Assembly: GCA_019096065.1 (NCBI GenBank) | Contig: JAGUCH010000003.1 | Location: 10,602,001 to 10,666,000 of the forward strand | DNA: 64,000 nt | Direction: 5' to 3' | DNA from: Paracyclopina nana | Taxonomy: Eukaryota; Arthropoda; Copepoda; Cyclopoida; Cyclopettidae | Shown here: one piece after another, positions 10,306 through 22,837 of the stretch | How the letters are laid out: the number at the start of each line of letters is the position of its first letter | Position numbering within the stretch: the stretch's first letter is position 1 | The notes under the pieces: generated by a model | Seen by the model: only the letters and a program-made list of their open reading frames with translations | What the model was told of the DNA's origin: nothing | The model's database searches: none | Made by a program: the position numbers and the translations under genes

Positions 10306-13300
10306 GATGCACCAGTTAACGTGCATTCGATTCCAAATCATGTCATTCATCACACATGCTAATGCAAGGTGTCATAATGGGCCTACTACAATCGTTTCCG
10401 CGAATTGCCTAATGACACGTAGCTGAATTTGCAACTTTGAGCGACTGTTTACATTTTGTTTAAAAAACAGGGTGTACCAAAAATGGAGCCAAAAATGTCT
10501 CAATTTCTCATTTTCACACTTAAAATTAATTATGTTGGAGCGTTACTCAATTTGTCATTTTGAGCAGATAGCAATTTTTGGCGTTGACAGACATTTTTGA
10601 GCTTTTGACAGGGTGGCTCAAAAAAAGGGGTGTGTTGAAAAAAAGCGTCTTCTTACCAAGGAAAGCGCTTTTTTGAATGGGCGTATTGAAGAAAACCTGT
10701 TTTGCCCCAAAAAACTGATATGGTTCGTTAGCTTTGACACATGTCACACAACGGACATTTAAATACACGTGGAATTGCGTAGCTACACGTGGGTGGTCAT
10801 AAATATGCACGGATTTCGGACATTCCTTCATCGGCAGCTCCACACTGTGCCAATTCACTTCATTCTCCACCCTAAGAATTGAGAACTTGCAGCGTAATCC
10901 TTTTTTACGAGGAGCCAACACAACCTTTAGCATATGCAGGGATTATTACAAATTACAGTGCAAATTCAATGGCATTACTATTATTTACCTCACAGTGCGC
11001 AAATAAATTTTGAGGACTGCGGAACTCGAGGGAATTTCAAGGCATGCAGCTTCCTTTGAAAATGAAGCATGCATAGTACAATAAAATCTAGTTAATGGTT
11101 GATTTTTCGATAGCCATCTTGAGGCCACTACGTACTGCGCCTAAAAAGGAGCCATTTTACCAGCACTGATGTGAAGATTAATATCATTATAAATAGGCAA
11201 CGCTCGCGTCAACACATCATAAATCCGTTATAAGTCCAACTATAATGGTGTACATATTCAAAATTGCAGCCTCTAATATCATTATTATTTAAAGTAGCAT
11301 GCTTTATGGTCTGTAGGCGTGGCTCGGCCTAAATAGCAATAATTGCCTGCAAAAGCCATGATTGAATTTTCTTCATTTGGGGCCACGAGAATTTTGAAGG
11401 TTATGAACTCACTTAACCCAAACCTGGTGATTATTTCAGCCAACCTCCCTCGGGTCGTGTCTCCAATTATCACTTGTTTTGCTGGCTCCAAGCTTTAAAA
11501 AGGGTGAAAAAAAACCAGGAAATGCAATTTCACTAATGGCAGCCTTTGAATATTGCTATTAAGCTCAAAATTCCACTTTTCATGGCTCACGACTGCACAT
11601 TTGAGCGCTATATCCATGTTTTCCATTATTTTTCGTGACAAGTACAACTGAAGTGTTTTGCCAATCGGCGAAGGACCAGTGTGCTTTATAGTGGCTACCT
11701 GACCGACCCAAACCATTCTTGTTGACCGAGACTTGATGCTTGAAATTAATGTTTTCTTTTCCCACTTTTCACCCATAAAATGCACTGTATATATATATTT
11801 AGTTATAGTTATAGTAATGCAGTTTTTGACGCCCACAGTGGTCCAAAAGCTGTAAAAATGTCACAATGTGGAAAAGGGCACTTTTTACTACATTAACCGC
11901 CCACTGTGCGCAACTTTAAGGCTAATATTCGCTGCAAAGTTGCACTTTGCGGCTGGGGAAGCAAGATTTATCTTCCCTTTTATAGGCTTCGGTCAAAACG
12001 TCAACCAAGGTCGCCAATGAGAGCTACCAATCTCTCAAAATGTCAACAAATTGGTCGGCTTTGGCTTGACTGAATGATGATCAGTTTTCATCATCATCAT
12101 CATTATTATTGATATTACCGCGGAAGAAATAATAGATTCTTCTGAAGGTCAAAAGCTTTTCGGGGCCCATCATAAAATAGGAATATGAGAAAATGATTCT
12201 GAATGACCAGTGTGCAAAATGCGTTTTTTATTTCCAAATGTTGCCCCAGGCTGGACAAAAATTTGCTGATTAATTTTTTTTTGCATTTCCCAATTCCGAT
12301 GACTTGACCCTGAAAATGCTCCTTTTTTCCGTCGTCTTCCTACAAAATGCTACATTGTGTTAACGTGACCAAGATAAGCATCGCGGGACAAAACGGTGAT
12401 AAAATGGCTGCAAGCAATGTGGAATCACTTCATCGCTTAAAAATGATGCATGCATTCGAGATGAATTAACAGCACCAGCCAATTATCACTACAGTTGTTG
12501 CTGCGCGCATGCCATAAAATCAATTATAAATTATTACACCACATTCGACTTTCAATGAAGTGAGGTTTTTTTTTGCTCGCAACAAAAGCCAGGAAATGCT
12601 CAATAATAACGTGCATAGTCGCAAAAACGTGATGAGGCCACTCACACTTTTTTTAAACCGAGGGCTCACATTGCAGTGATATGCAAAAATGCGGAAATTA
12701 TACTCAAGGAAGGTTGCGTGACTAGCGCAAAATTGTTCCGCACTTTGTCCTCATCTTTATGAAGCTTCAGAATTTTTTGGCATCCGCGTAGACACAACTG
12801 CAATGATATTTAGCTTTTGCTGATAAATCATCTTGAAAGCATGAGTCATTTTGCAGCATATAAGTGACTCAACATTGCTTGCAGCCATTTTATCACCACT
12901 TTTACGTAAGCTACTCACGAAAATCAAACAAAAATTAGTTTTTTGATGCTTTATTCAAAAAACAGTTGATTCTTCATTGTAGTAGTGATTGATGGTTTTT
13001 TGCTCTCAAACATTCTATCGCAGCAGCATTATAAGAAGAATTGATTAAGGGAATTAATTATGTATTGGCGAAAGAGCAACACAAACTTTAGATCTTTGTA
13101 AGGAGTTGTCTTTGAAACGGCCATTTTGCGTGAACTGGCTATAATGATTGTTGGTTGAAATAGTACTTGCACAGGGCATAATTACATGGCAAGAGTAAAA
13201 TCAGAGGAAGAAGTTCGACGAGAAAAAAAGATGGGGGAGGGGATCTCGATAATAAACCCTGGAATATCACTCGTGAATTGGTGGGTTTTTGGTGTTGGTG

Positions 13301-13738
13301 TTGGTGCGAACACTCAAAATTTTGGTAGTATGAAACGTGTCTGGAAAGCCCAGTCAGTGTGTGTGTTTTTCACGTCAGATGCGCAGCAGATGAGATGGGT
13401 TAAATTATGCACGAATCAGAGATACATTCATCAGTGAGTATATGTACTAGCATTAATATGAATTGTATATATATATGGCATCGGAGTGTTTGTTTTTCCC
13501 TGTAAATTATTTCGTCCAAAAGATCCTTGAGGTAAACCACGTGACTCGACGACGAAAACACTCTCTGCTTTTGGTGTTGTTTTCATTTTCGGGTCGTTTT
13601 TTCCTTTTTTTTAAAAAGGCACACTTAACTCTTCGTTCTCATTCGGACATCAGCAATCACTCCTCTCTCCAATAATAATTATAGTAATATTATTCTTCGT
13701 AACAACACCCAACCAGACACGCTCGTGGAGGACACTGC
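10306..13738. other. Intergenic, AT-rich, no gene recognised
   Basis: Open frames on - at 10547-10933 and 11285-11836 and on + at 13186-13675 have no recognisable domain, low-complexity composition and no supporting splice structure. TAA/ATC-type microsatellites (atcatcatcatcattatt at about 12090) and simple repeats are the only clear structure. The region near 13700 is probably the 3' UTR of the reticulon gene, which runs on the - strand. Confidence 0.5.
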
Positions 13739-14450
13739 TTACTCCGTCTTCTTGGCAGCCTCAGCAGCCTTGGCTTGGGGAATCATGGCAGTCACCTTGC
13801 CAGAGATCTCATTCAGCTGGGCCTTGACTTTGTCCAGAACGGGGTCGATCTGGGTCTTGTTGTTGATGTAAATCTGCAAAAAGGGCAAAATTTGCAATTT
13901 TATGGAACAACTAACAGCTGAGCAAAAAGCATTCCACCTTGGGGACGGTGAAGAGTCCGACCCAGGACATGATGATGAGAGTCATGGCATTGAACCAGCT
14001 GCCGATGTAGGTCAAGACCCACAAAGAGAGGCCGAACTTGACGGAGTCGAGCATGTTGTCAACCAGGAACAACCGCCTCAGCTCCAAAAGGGCGCCGTTC
14101 AGCTTGGTCGTGGCGGTGTTGGCAAGTTGGTTCACTTTGTCCTCGGAGATTGTCAAGTCAATATCTGAAAAACAATTTTAATCTTGCCATTTCAATTATG
14201 AGCACTCCATGCTATTACCCGAGCATTTGGCGAGAGGATTTGCAGTCTCCTTCTTGAGGAAGGTGACCATGACGTAGGTGTAGATCTTGAGCGAGAGGAC
14301 GGCCAACAAGGCCGTCAACGACACGTAGGCCACCACGCTGATCAGGGAGTAGTAACATATCGAGATCAAGGTGACAAGCACCGATCCGAACACGATTCCG
14401 GTGTGGATGGGATCCTCCCACAAATAGGTCTTCTCAAAGCCCATGATGAA
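13739..14450 (-). CDS. Rtnl1: Reticulon (Rtnl1-type), 3' exons with reticulon homology domain
   Basis: Three exons in frame, 14219-14450, 13938-14164 and 13739-13873, encode the reticulon homology domain and stop. The first holds the WEDPIHTGIVFGS start of the domain and the first long hydrophobic hairpin (about ICYYSLISVVAYVSLTALL). The second holds ISEDKVNQLANTA and the second hairpin (LSLWVLTYIGSWFNAMTLII). The third is a helical tail ending KKTE, a classical KKxx ER-retrieval signal. Reticulons shape tubular ER by wedge-like insertion of these hairpins. The model starts in phase 0 at an acceptor, so at least one upstream exon with the variable N-terminus exists; I could not place it within the next kilobases. 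The symbol follows the Drosophila orthologue. Confidence 0.9.
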
Positions 14451-15615
14451 CTGCATAACAAGATTTGGTTAGATCTTTCACGTGTGTTATTCTTAGATAG
14501 TTGGCAAGTCTTCAAAGGCCATAAGACTTTTGTGAACTGTTGCTACACGACGTGCGCACTCCTGATCTCTGGGCAACTGCGACGAGAGCGGTGAGAAATT
14601 CGTGCACAGTGGGCAGCAGGGTAGCACGAATCGGCTTTTCCCTGCTACTACTCACTCCGATGCACATTTTGCCATTTTGCCTTGCTTGCTCAATTTTATT
14701 CCAGATTCGCCAATTTTCCCCTCAGTGTGCCCAAGACTCCGGCTAGAGTATCTTTTGTGACACACAGCTGTGAATGGAGCAGAAATTCGAAAATCCCTTT
14801 TCTCCACCAGCTAATGCTATGTGCTGTATATGCAAAGAGAGCAGAGCAGAGAAAATAGCTGTTTTATGCAGCTGTTGTTGTGCTCTGTCTGATAATGACT
14901 GCGAAGGATTCACCACTAAGCACACAGAATGCACAACTGTCAACATGTACATAGTAAAGGGCCACAGTGGGCAAAAGCTTTCCGGATTTTCAAATCATCA
15001 TCAAAATGCTCACTGTTACTTATCTCGAAATCCGCAGACTTTTGACCTCATGATTCATCAATGAAAACGTGGCAATATTTGGGAAGAATCAATAATTCCG
15101 GAAATGCCACGTTATTCTGAATCCTGATTCGGGAAAAGAGCAGCTGAGGCAGAAAAAAGGGCTTTTTCAATTGGGTCAAAGCTGCTCGGCCACAAAAACA
15201 TTGCATAGCAAAAAGGAGGACAATCCAGATTACATTTTCATAGCACAAAACAGATACATTTGCACATCTCCAGCAAGATGATCAAGATCTCCTATAAGAT
15301 CGATCTCGATCCACAACAGCTATAGTTGGGAGCAATAAGCATAAGTGGTTTGCAAGCCGTTTGACACACCCATTATTCAGTTTGATACAAGTCAATAAAT
15401 TCGAGTTAGCAGTGGGGAACAAAAAGAGAAAGCACCCCTAGATGTCAGTCCGGAGAGTTACCCCCCAATTCCAGCCAATGAGAGCCCGCGCGCGTACAAC
15501 TGTCAAGGTGTGGCTTTTTGCGTACGTTTTATGGTGTATATACACATATCGAGTGGTACGCGCGTATCAGCCGTAAACCAAGTTGTACTCATTTGAAACG
15601 CGCTTAGAAAGCCAT
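14451..15615. other. Reticulon intron or upstream region, no gene recognised
   Basis: This lies upstream of the first recognised reticulon exon and is probably part of a long reticulon intron. Short open frames on both strands (such as 14774-15064) have no domain and no splice support. Confidence 0.45.
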
Positions 15616-16220
15616 CACAGTGTTCCTGGTGAGGTTTTAACCTAAACTTTCTCAACCAACTTTATATTACACATTTTCTGAAAGCTATTGATATGGGGAT
15701 TCCAATGGTGTAAACCATAAAATCCCCTGTTGTAGCTTCCCATAGCATACGAGTTTAAAAAACCGCTAGCGCTCTCATTTTGCAAGGTAGAGAAAAAGTG
15801 CGCTTCTATGACCCCCTCTAAAATCAGAAAATGAACATATTATATTTTATAAACATTTTTGATATCGGACATGGTTTTGAAGTAACTGCACTATGCTAAA
15901 TGGCAACCCTTTCTCATCTTCCACATGATGGTAATATCACAAGTAAATTGTAACTCTAGAATTAAGTCCAAATTCAATATTTTGTATAAAATATATTATG
16001 TTCATTTTCGAATTTAAGAGGGGGTAAATGAAGCACATTTTTTCTCTTCCTTGTAAAATGAGAGTGCAAGGGGTTTTTTAAACTTGTATGTTATGGGAAG
16101 CTACGACAGGGGATTTTTTGGTTTACACCATTGGAATCCCCCTATCAATAGCTTTCAGAAAATGTATAATTTAAAGTTGGTTGAGACAGTTTAGGTTAAA
16201 CCCTTACCAGGAACACTGTG
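15616..16220. mobile_element. Fold-back (long inverted repeat) non-autonomous element, 605 bp
   Basis: Two arms of about 238 bp, 15616-15853 and 15983-16220, are inverted copies of each other with scattered mismatches and a spacer of about 130 bp. The outer ends read CACAGTGTTCCTGGT and ACCAGGAACACTGTG. CCAT directly flanks both ends. If the ends are taken as CAGTG...CACTG instead, the 8-bp flanks agree at 6 of 8 positions (agccatca/tgccatga), as in hAT elements. There is no coding capacity. The family (hAT or Transib-like) is left open. Confidence 0.8.
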
Positions 16221-18973
16221 CCATGAAACGAACAAACGAGTAACGCGCCGCCAACTCCAACAAAGAACCGTAAAAAGCCAGGGTTATTACGCAGAAAGCT
16301 TTCCTTTTCTGAATGGAGATAGAAGATCTTCCTTTATTTAAAAAGTCTCAGAAGTTTCCCTTATCTTTTGAAAGTTATTGTAAATACAGCTGGCTTTGGC
16401 TAAATATCTGCAGCCCGAGCAGAAATGGCTACTGCGGCAAAATCTTGCTGAAAATCATTATTTTGACTTGTGGTCCTTGTTTGATGCATGGCCTTGAAAA
16501 CGTGAAATATTTATTAGGAGTGAGCTAATTAAAGTCTTTGATGCTCGAGTAAACATTCCTCATCAGTCAACGAGCACAAAGGCTGCAGCATGCAAATCCT
16601 TTGGGCATTTACTACAACAGCAATAATAGCTTAATGCTAAAGATGTAATATATAATGGATTACCCCGAAGGAAATGAAGTTGCGGCTATTATTCTCGGAT
16701 CGTCTTGTAACAAGACCTGACAAAAACTGGAACTCTTAACACTATGCCCAACTCTTGCCACGTTACTTACTTTTAGCGTCGCTTGAACACACGTGTCAAA
16801 CACGGCTACGACAATGCGTTTCCGCCAGCTTGAAGCTTTTTTAGCTCTCACATTTTTCTGATATTTCTTGCCACCAAAATTAGCCAGAATTGGCTTTTTT
16901 AAATTATTTACCTTGAAGAAATGGAGCACTTTAACTTGAAGGAGTCTTGGCTGAAAGTTGGGCCTAGCAAACTTGACCTTTGGCGTGCGTCAGAAATCTC
17001 GAACTGACGCGCACTCACGACGCAATTTTGAGCTAGCTGATTTTTACTCCGCTAGCAGAACATGCAGGCTTGACGTGAACAAAGACTGAGGGCACCAGCC
17101 TTGGCAACGCATACATCCGATGTGGATGCGTTGCTACGTAGCTAACCTGCCACACTGGGCTGAAAAACAGCGAATCGTGCACAAAGGCGTGCCACCCCCA
17201 CAGTGGAAATAAATTGGAAACTTATTCCACTATTTCTAGCGCCTACTCGAGAAAAGTAGAATCGTCATGATTTCATGATTAAGCAGGAGAAATTTCGACT
17301 TTTTCCAAGACTTAATTGCAACTGAGGGAAAAACTTGACAGAACCACTTAGATTTTCATCGCAACAACTAAGTGTTCATATCTGAGCTGGTTTACTCTGT
17401 ACCTGCCAACTTTTGGCTTTTGACAGTCTTTCATATCAATATTTTTTGACTGCAATTACCGTGCAAATCCCCATGTCTATGGCTAGTTGGACACCACGAA
17501 AGACGCAATATGAGATAATAATCTTGAATCACTTGATCACGGATCACTCGAGTGCCTATATCATCCGCTCAGGTTGCGTTTGACAGCCGCATTCACTTGA
17601 CGTTTTGCGCACTTCACTCGACACACCGACGAAATACTGACTGAGGGTGAGTCCTACTACGCAAAATGGTATACACAAAGAACAACCTCGGGGAAAGAGA
17701 AAGCCAAAGCGAGACAAGCCGAGTCAACCACCATCGATCGAGAACACAGCCCAAGCCGCCCTTTCCAGCTAGATTCGCGCACTTACTACGCGCTACACTC
17801 AGCTTACAACTTGGAAGGCACGAACGGCTCCAAGATCTATAATCGGCTTTTTATGCGATCCTCCAGCTCAGACTATAAATATATGTTCCGCTAAAAGCTC
17901 AAGTTGCCAATAAATATTGACAAAGACACGCCACGCATTATGCAGATCTATGATACAGAAGCAAGGGGATTTGCTCTTGAAAATGAATGAACACTATGAA
18001 AATCGAAATTGCCACGTGACCAAACCGCATGGTTGGCAAGCATGGAATTCTGTCTTGTTTCCTGGCAAAATGCTGCTTTCCAAAGCCCGAAGTTGAACAT
18101 GGCATAGACGGAAGGAGGAGCGTAGTAGTAGCAGCATAACATCCTCAACGCAAGGCAACTACTAAGGCTAAGAGAAAGCAGCCAGGACCTCCACGGTCGG
18201 AGTCGAGGCCGTGAGGAGGCTACAGCAACCTCGACGATGACAGCATGATGAGAAAAGCACCGATGTTTCACTTACTTTCGATAATGTGAGCGTAGCAGGC
18301 GAAGGTCACACACACGGTTTTTCAACTCGGCCGGAATCGGTTGGATACTGCCTTTAAAATCAACTTCCTCTCGCACACCGAGCAACAGCTGAACTGACAG
18401 TTATTTTTTGCTCAAAGCTGCAAATGCTGAGCGTCATTGCCAATTCTTTCGAATTGTACGCGCGAAAATGGCTGAAAGGCGTCAATTGGCGTCATTTTAC
18501 ACGCAAAAGTCACAGTGTGCGGTGAGAATTCACGCGTGAGTGACCCCCGACGATTTCGCGGAATATTTCATGTTTGTTATGTTCCAAAAAAGTGCGTTTT
18601 AATTTTAGCGGGCCAAGAAGCCAACTCAAACAGAAAGATATAAAAATAATCTGAAATATAGAAAAAGGACTTAATTTGACTCTAGATGAATTAAAATTTA
18701 TTTTCCATTTGAATCAAAGTTAAAGGCAAATATTGTGTACTTTATTTGTGGCCTTTCTCAAATATTGAAGCTAAATTGACTTCATGGGCCCGTTATACAA
18801 CCAAGCTGATTCCCTGTAAAAGCAAACAAAGTTTTTTGTTCTGGAAGAAGTGTGCAAACAGAGCTATGTAGTGTGAAATTTGTCAAGTCAAGTGATGATG
18901 AAATGAGCTCACCCCGAAGGAAATTTCTCGCATTTCACATCTTTTGGGTGACTTGAGAGATCTTACAGCAACC
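16221..18973. other. Intergenic or reticulon upstream region
   Basis: No gene recognised. The - frame at 17948-18271 and the - frame at 16660-16929 have no domain and no obvious splice partners in frame with the reticulon exons. The region around 17560-17860 and 18300-18560 is richer in CpG than its surroundings and could hold promoters, which is a guess from composition only. Confidence 0.4.
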
Positions 18974-20382
18974 ATGTCAGTCATGGCCGAAGGTAAGATC
19001 ATATACTGACGTTTACATTGACAACATGACAAATTTGCTTTTTTGCTGGTTTCAGGTGGCGGCTTTGCTTCGCCTTTCCTAGGCATCAATCTGAAAATCT
19101 TGGTGCCCTCAGTGGCCTCTGGTGCCATAATTGGCAAAGGAGGAGAAACGATTGCCGACATCCAGAAGCAAACAGGCACCAGGATCAAGATGTCAAAATC
19201 CAACGACTTTTATCCCGGGACTTCGGAACGAGTTGGCTTGATCCATGGTACGCCAGAAGCGGTGCTCATAGTTGTTGATTTCATCGTTGACAAGATGCTG
19301 GAAAAACCGGATCCTACTGCCAAACCTGCTATCGATTTTGACAATAAGGTCTCCGCTGAACGGGAGAAGCAGTTGAAGGTGATCGTGCCTAATTCCACGG
19401 CCGGTATGATCATTGGCAAACGAGGCTCGTTCATCAAGCAAATCAAGGACGAAAGTGGTGCTTTTATACAGCTGTCTCAAAAGTCCAAGGACACAACTCT
19501 GCAAGAACGGGTTGTCACCATCATTGGTGAAAAGGCATCCAACAGGAAAGCTCTCGAGATGATCATTTCAAAGTTGCAGGAAGACCCTCAGTCCTCAAGT
19601 TGTTTGAATATCTCCTATGGAGAGTCCCAAGGTCTTGTTGCAAATCCTAATCCAACGGGATCCCCTTTTGCTCCGACAATTCTAAATAGCAATGATCTAA
19701 CGACAAATCAGTACGTGCAGCAGTTGTCTCCCAAGCTGCCCAATAACCGATTCAGCACAAGCCCTTTTTCCTTGAACCTTGGTAATGGTCGAGTATACGA
19801 CCTGGGCTTCAACTCTGATCCTGGTTGGCCCACTGTAGATCCCAACACGATGACTCAATACTTGCGCAAAATGACCACGTCACTGAGGTCGCATGGGTTT
19901 GCGGACAACAACGTTGAAGAAATAGTCAGATCCATAGGTAAACACAAAAAACCATGAGTAAGCGCACAAAATAGTGATTTTTGTTTCCTGAAGGTTGCTT
20001 GGCTACTCATGGCATCTTAACGTTGAATTCGATCGATGACAGCTCTGACTTTAGAGCCCTTTCCCCATCTTCTACGAATACTATGACAGCCACGAATGCC
20101 AACACTTATGGACTGGTGATAAATCAGAACGAGGATCACATTGACTTGGAAGTGGACGAGAACGTGATTGGGGCTGTTATTGGGCCAGCTGGTCGGTACA
20201 TTGTGGAACTGCAGCAATTGTCAGGGGCCAAGATCCAAATCTCGAAAAAAGGCTCGTTTTCCCCTGGGACTCGTAATCGATTGGTCACTGTCTCGGGGCC
20301 TTCTCAAGCTGTTGCTGCTGCAAAATATCTCATCGAGAAGAAGATCCACGAAGAGGACGGTAAACGACTTCTCGTCAACTAA
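18974..20382 (+). CDS. ps: Nova/pasilla-type KH-domain RNA-binding protein (429 aa)
   Basis: Three exons, 18974-18992, 19056-19937 and 19994-20382, join in frame. KH1 is at about residues 19-88 with GKGG and the Nova-like run MSKSNDFYPGTSERV. KH2 is at about 112-182 with GKRG and LQERVVTI, followed by QEDPQSSSCLNISY and NPTGSP, which are strongly Nova-like. KH3 is at about 347-415 with GPAG and ISKKGSFSPGTRNR. Nova/pasilla proteins bind YCAY clusters and regulate alternative splicing in the nucleus. The protein is shorter than usual, lacks Gln/Ala-rich linkers, and its KH3 loop is GPAG rather than GKGG. It may therefore be a diverged paralogue rather than the single pasilla orthologue; the symbol is tentative. 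The very short first coding exon (19 nt) is the least certain part. Confidence 0.85.
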
Positions 20383-20879
20383 AGCCACCATTCATTTTTC
20401 ACATAATAGCGTTGAATTCTGTGAATTCGTTCATCCTTTCAAAAAACATAACACCCAGTTGATTAGCCAAGGAAAAGGCCTATTTTCTGGCCATATCCTT
20501 TTTAAACGTATCCGAAAATTGTTCTTCGCCTGTTTTAAAGTCAATATATTAAGCATATAGAAAGCCTAGTTCAAAGCGGAGCTTTATTTAAAATAATAGG
20601 CATGCTGAGGTTAATTTAATAGTCATGATAATGTTGGTGTCTCCGTTGTCGATGATGATGCTGGTTTTCCTGCTGAATTTCAGGGGGATAATTGTCAACC
20701 TAAAGCAAAAAGATTCCATCATTTCTGTGCCAGAGGTTCTGCAAGCTAATTACGAAACGTTGCAGCATCTTACGTTACTCTCTCAATATTGACTGTAGCT
20801 GTGCTGTATAAGTCGAACCACCCGAGATAACAGGCTCTCATGTACAAAGTAGGAGAAAAAATAGCATATATGTACACTG
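20383..20879. other. Convergent 3' region between the Nova-like and TPPP-like genes
   Basis: The two genes converge here, so the stretch should hold both 3' UTRs. No further gene is seen. Confidence 0.5.
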
Positions 20880-22064
20880 CTACTTGTCGTGTTCGTCTGA
20901 TGGTGGGGGTGAAGGCTCATATACACGGAAGATTTTCGAGCCTGTCTTTACCGAAATCTGGTTCGGAGCGGGCTTTCCTGCAGCCAGCAACTTATCGTGA
21001 ATTACATCGATCCCTATGCGTTTCCGGTATGCCAACTCCTCAAGGAAAACCTTCCAAGCCTCGTAGTCAAGATACTTTGATCCCCTATTGAAAACAGATT
21101 AAAAAAAGCTTCAATAAGAATGGCACGATCAGTTGATTAGTGACCTGCTGATCTTGCGGTAGGATATGGCAGTGTCAGTGATGGTGACGTTCCAACTGTC
21201 AATGATTCCGGCCTGTTTGAGCCATTTATCGCTTTGGTTCAGTGTGATGTGCTGTCCGGAGTTGTGCGGATCGCCAACTCGAGCATAGAGCAAAAATAGG
21301 TCACGCATGCCCAATATCAAGCGTTGTTGGGTCACTCGGCCACCTCCTCCGTGATAATATCTGGCATGTCGTCGTTTCTCGTCATATGGGTCAAATTCGA
21401 GGCTGGTGTTGGTCTCTTCGCCCTCGAAATCCGGACCTCCTCTTAGTTTTGACCTCGCTTTGTATACGAGGTCCGCTCCGATGCCTAGAATATCCTCAGC
21501 CTCGGAAGACCGCACGACCTCCGGGCCCACAATGACAGCGTCCACGAGGGCCTTGTACACATCGCGTTGGCCTCGAAAACGCAAGTTTTGCAGGCCGAAC
21601 TTGAGATTTTCACATATGCGACTCTGTGGGTGTCTGCAAGCGTTCATGGTTCTGGATTGGGACGTTGTCATCAGGTTCACACCTGGCAAGGGGACATCCC
21701 CTAAGAGTCCCCTGGATGTGGCAGTGTTGTCACGGATCAGCCTGGCCGGAGACGAATTCCAGGCTGGACCACGTGGTGGCAATCGATCATTGTTGTCCGG
21801 ACTCGGAGGCCGCGATTCGTCACTGGCCTCGGCTATGGCATCAAGTTGGCTTTGTGAGGACCAACGTCTGGAGCCTTTCTTATACAAGGATTTCTTCTTG
21901 TTGGATCTCCTGCTCTTTGTAACCTCTTGATCCGGAGGCAGTAAGTAAAATCCGACCTTTAAATGAAATTCAAATAAATATTGCACTCATGATATGTATA
22001 ATATATTTGCCTGGGAGTTTAATTGCTGAGGAGGCCGAGGATGTTGACCTAGGCGGCCATTCAT
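20880..22064 (-). CDS. TPPP / p25-alpha domain protein (356 aa)
   Basis: Exons 22011-22064, 21145-21956 and 20880-21084 give 356 residues. The C-terminal half is a p25-alpha domain: RLILGMRDLFLLYARVGD, then SDKWLKQAGIID and VTITDTAISYRK, continuing across the last junction into YLDYEAWKVFLEELA. TPPP proteins bind tubulin and promote microtubule assembly or bundling. The N-terminal half (about 1-110) is Ser/Pro/Arg-rich and probably disordered, so this belongs to the long TPPP-family type. The first intron (21957-22010) would be GC-AG rather than GT-AG. It is preferred because it joins an ATG with an upstream in-frame stop to the main exon in phase 0. If that is wrong, the protein starts elsewhere but the p25-alpha part stands. 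Confidence 0.8.
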
Positions 22065-22837
22065 AGTGTGGACCGAATTTCATTGCTCAAAGAAAGCACC
22101 ATGTATGAAACCTGATTTGCCCTGGGTTCAAACAATGACTGAGAAGCCAGCAGCGAGGCTTCTGGCCTTTTTTCTTCAAAGTGCCCTATAGTACTACAAC
22201 GTTAGTGGCCTTTCTTGCTCGTTTACTGCGTTGGCACAATCTCATCATTTGATCTTGAAAAAAAAAATGAAGCCAACATTGCATTGCATGGTCTGGGTCA
22301 CCCTGACTATTTAGCCAAGGCCAGCCTTTGCCTTTAGCATATTTTCTTATATGCTAGAATTCACCTCAGCTTAATTTTTACATAGGGATCTTTCTTGACA
22401 GGCGAGGATGGAATAATTGTTGTACATTTAGCACATGAACAACTTAGTACCAAATAATTTCTGATGCTTATCGTCAGCCTTTTATTTGGCCTTTGCACGT
22501 GGCCTTCACACAACTCATTTCCACGTTTTCTGACTTTTACCTCACTTAGGTTCCAGATTACTTGCAGTACTTCTTTTAAAGGTCGGTCAACCCATTATTA
22601 AAGGCAGAACAAGAACTGTGTCAAGGTTGCTGGGAAAGGTTGTAGAAATTAAGATTTGGAGACAGAAAGCGAGGTCATGCACATGAAAGGCCACATGTCC
22701 AATTTTTCAGTAGCTTTCGTAAGATTTATTTGAAAAGATTTCGCAACACAAAAGACATTGCTCATTTTCGTAGAAAATAGAAAAATGATCAGCAGAATTT
22801 TATCACCTCATATAATGAACATCATCAGTTTAGTTGT
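22065..22837. other. Spacer between the TPPP-like and clathrin light chain genes
   Basis: This holds the TPPP-like promoter or leader and the clathrin light chain 3' UTR, which both lie on the - strand. No other gene is seen. Confidence 0.5.

Noticed and set aside
11834..11908. CACAGTG...CACTGTG pair 75 bp apart
   Set aside because: The inner sequence shows no further inverted similarity and the flanks (cgccc and cgcaa) do not form a duplication; probably chance.
13186..13675. Two + open frames downstream of the reticulon exons
   Set aside because: They overlap the probable reticulon 3' UTR, have no domain and low-complexity composition.
17948..18271. - frame considered as the missing 5' reticulon exon
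   Set aside because: The sequence lacks an acidic N-terminal reticulon-like composition and no donor joins it in phase 0 to 14450 with confidence.
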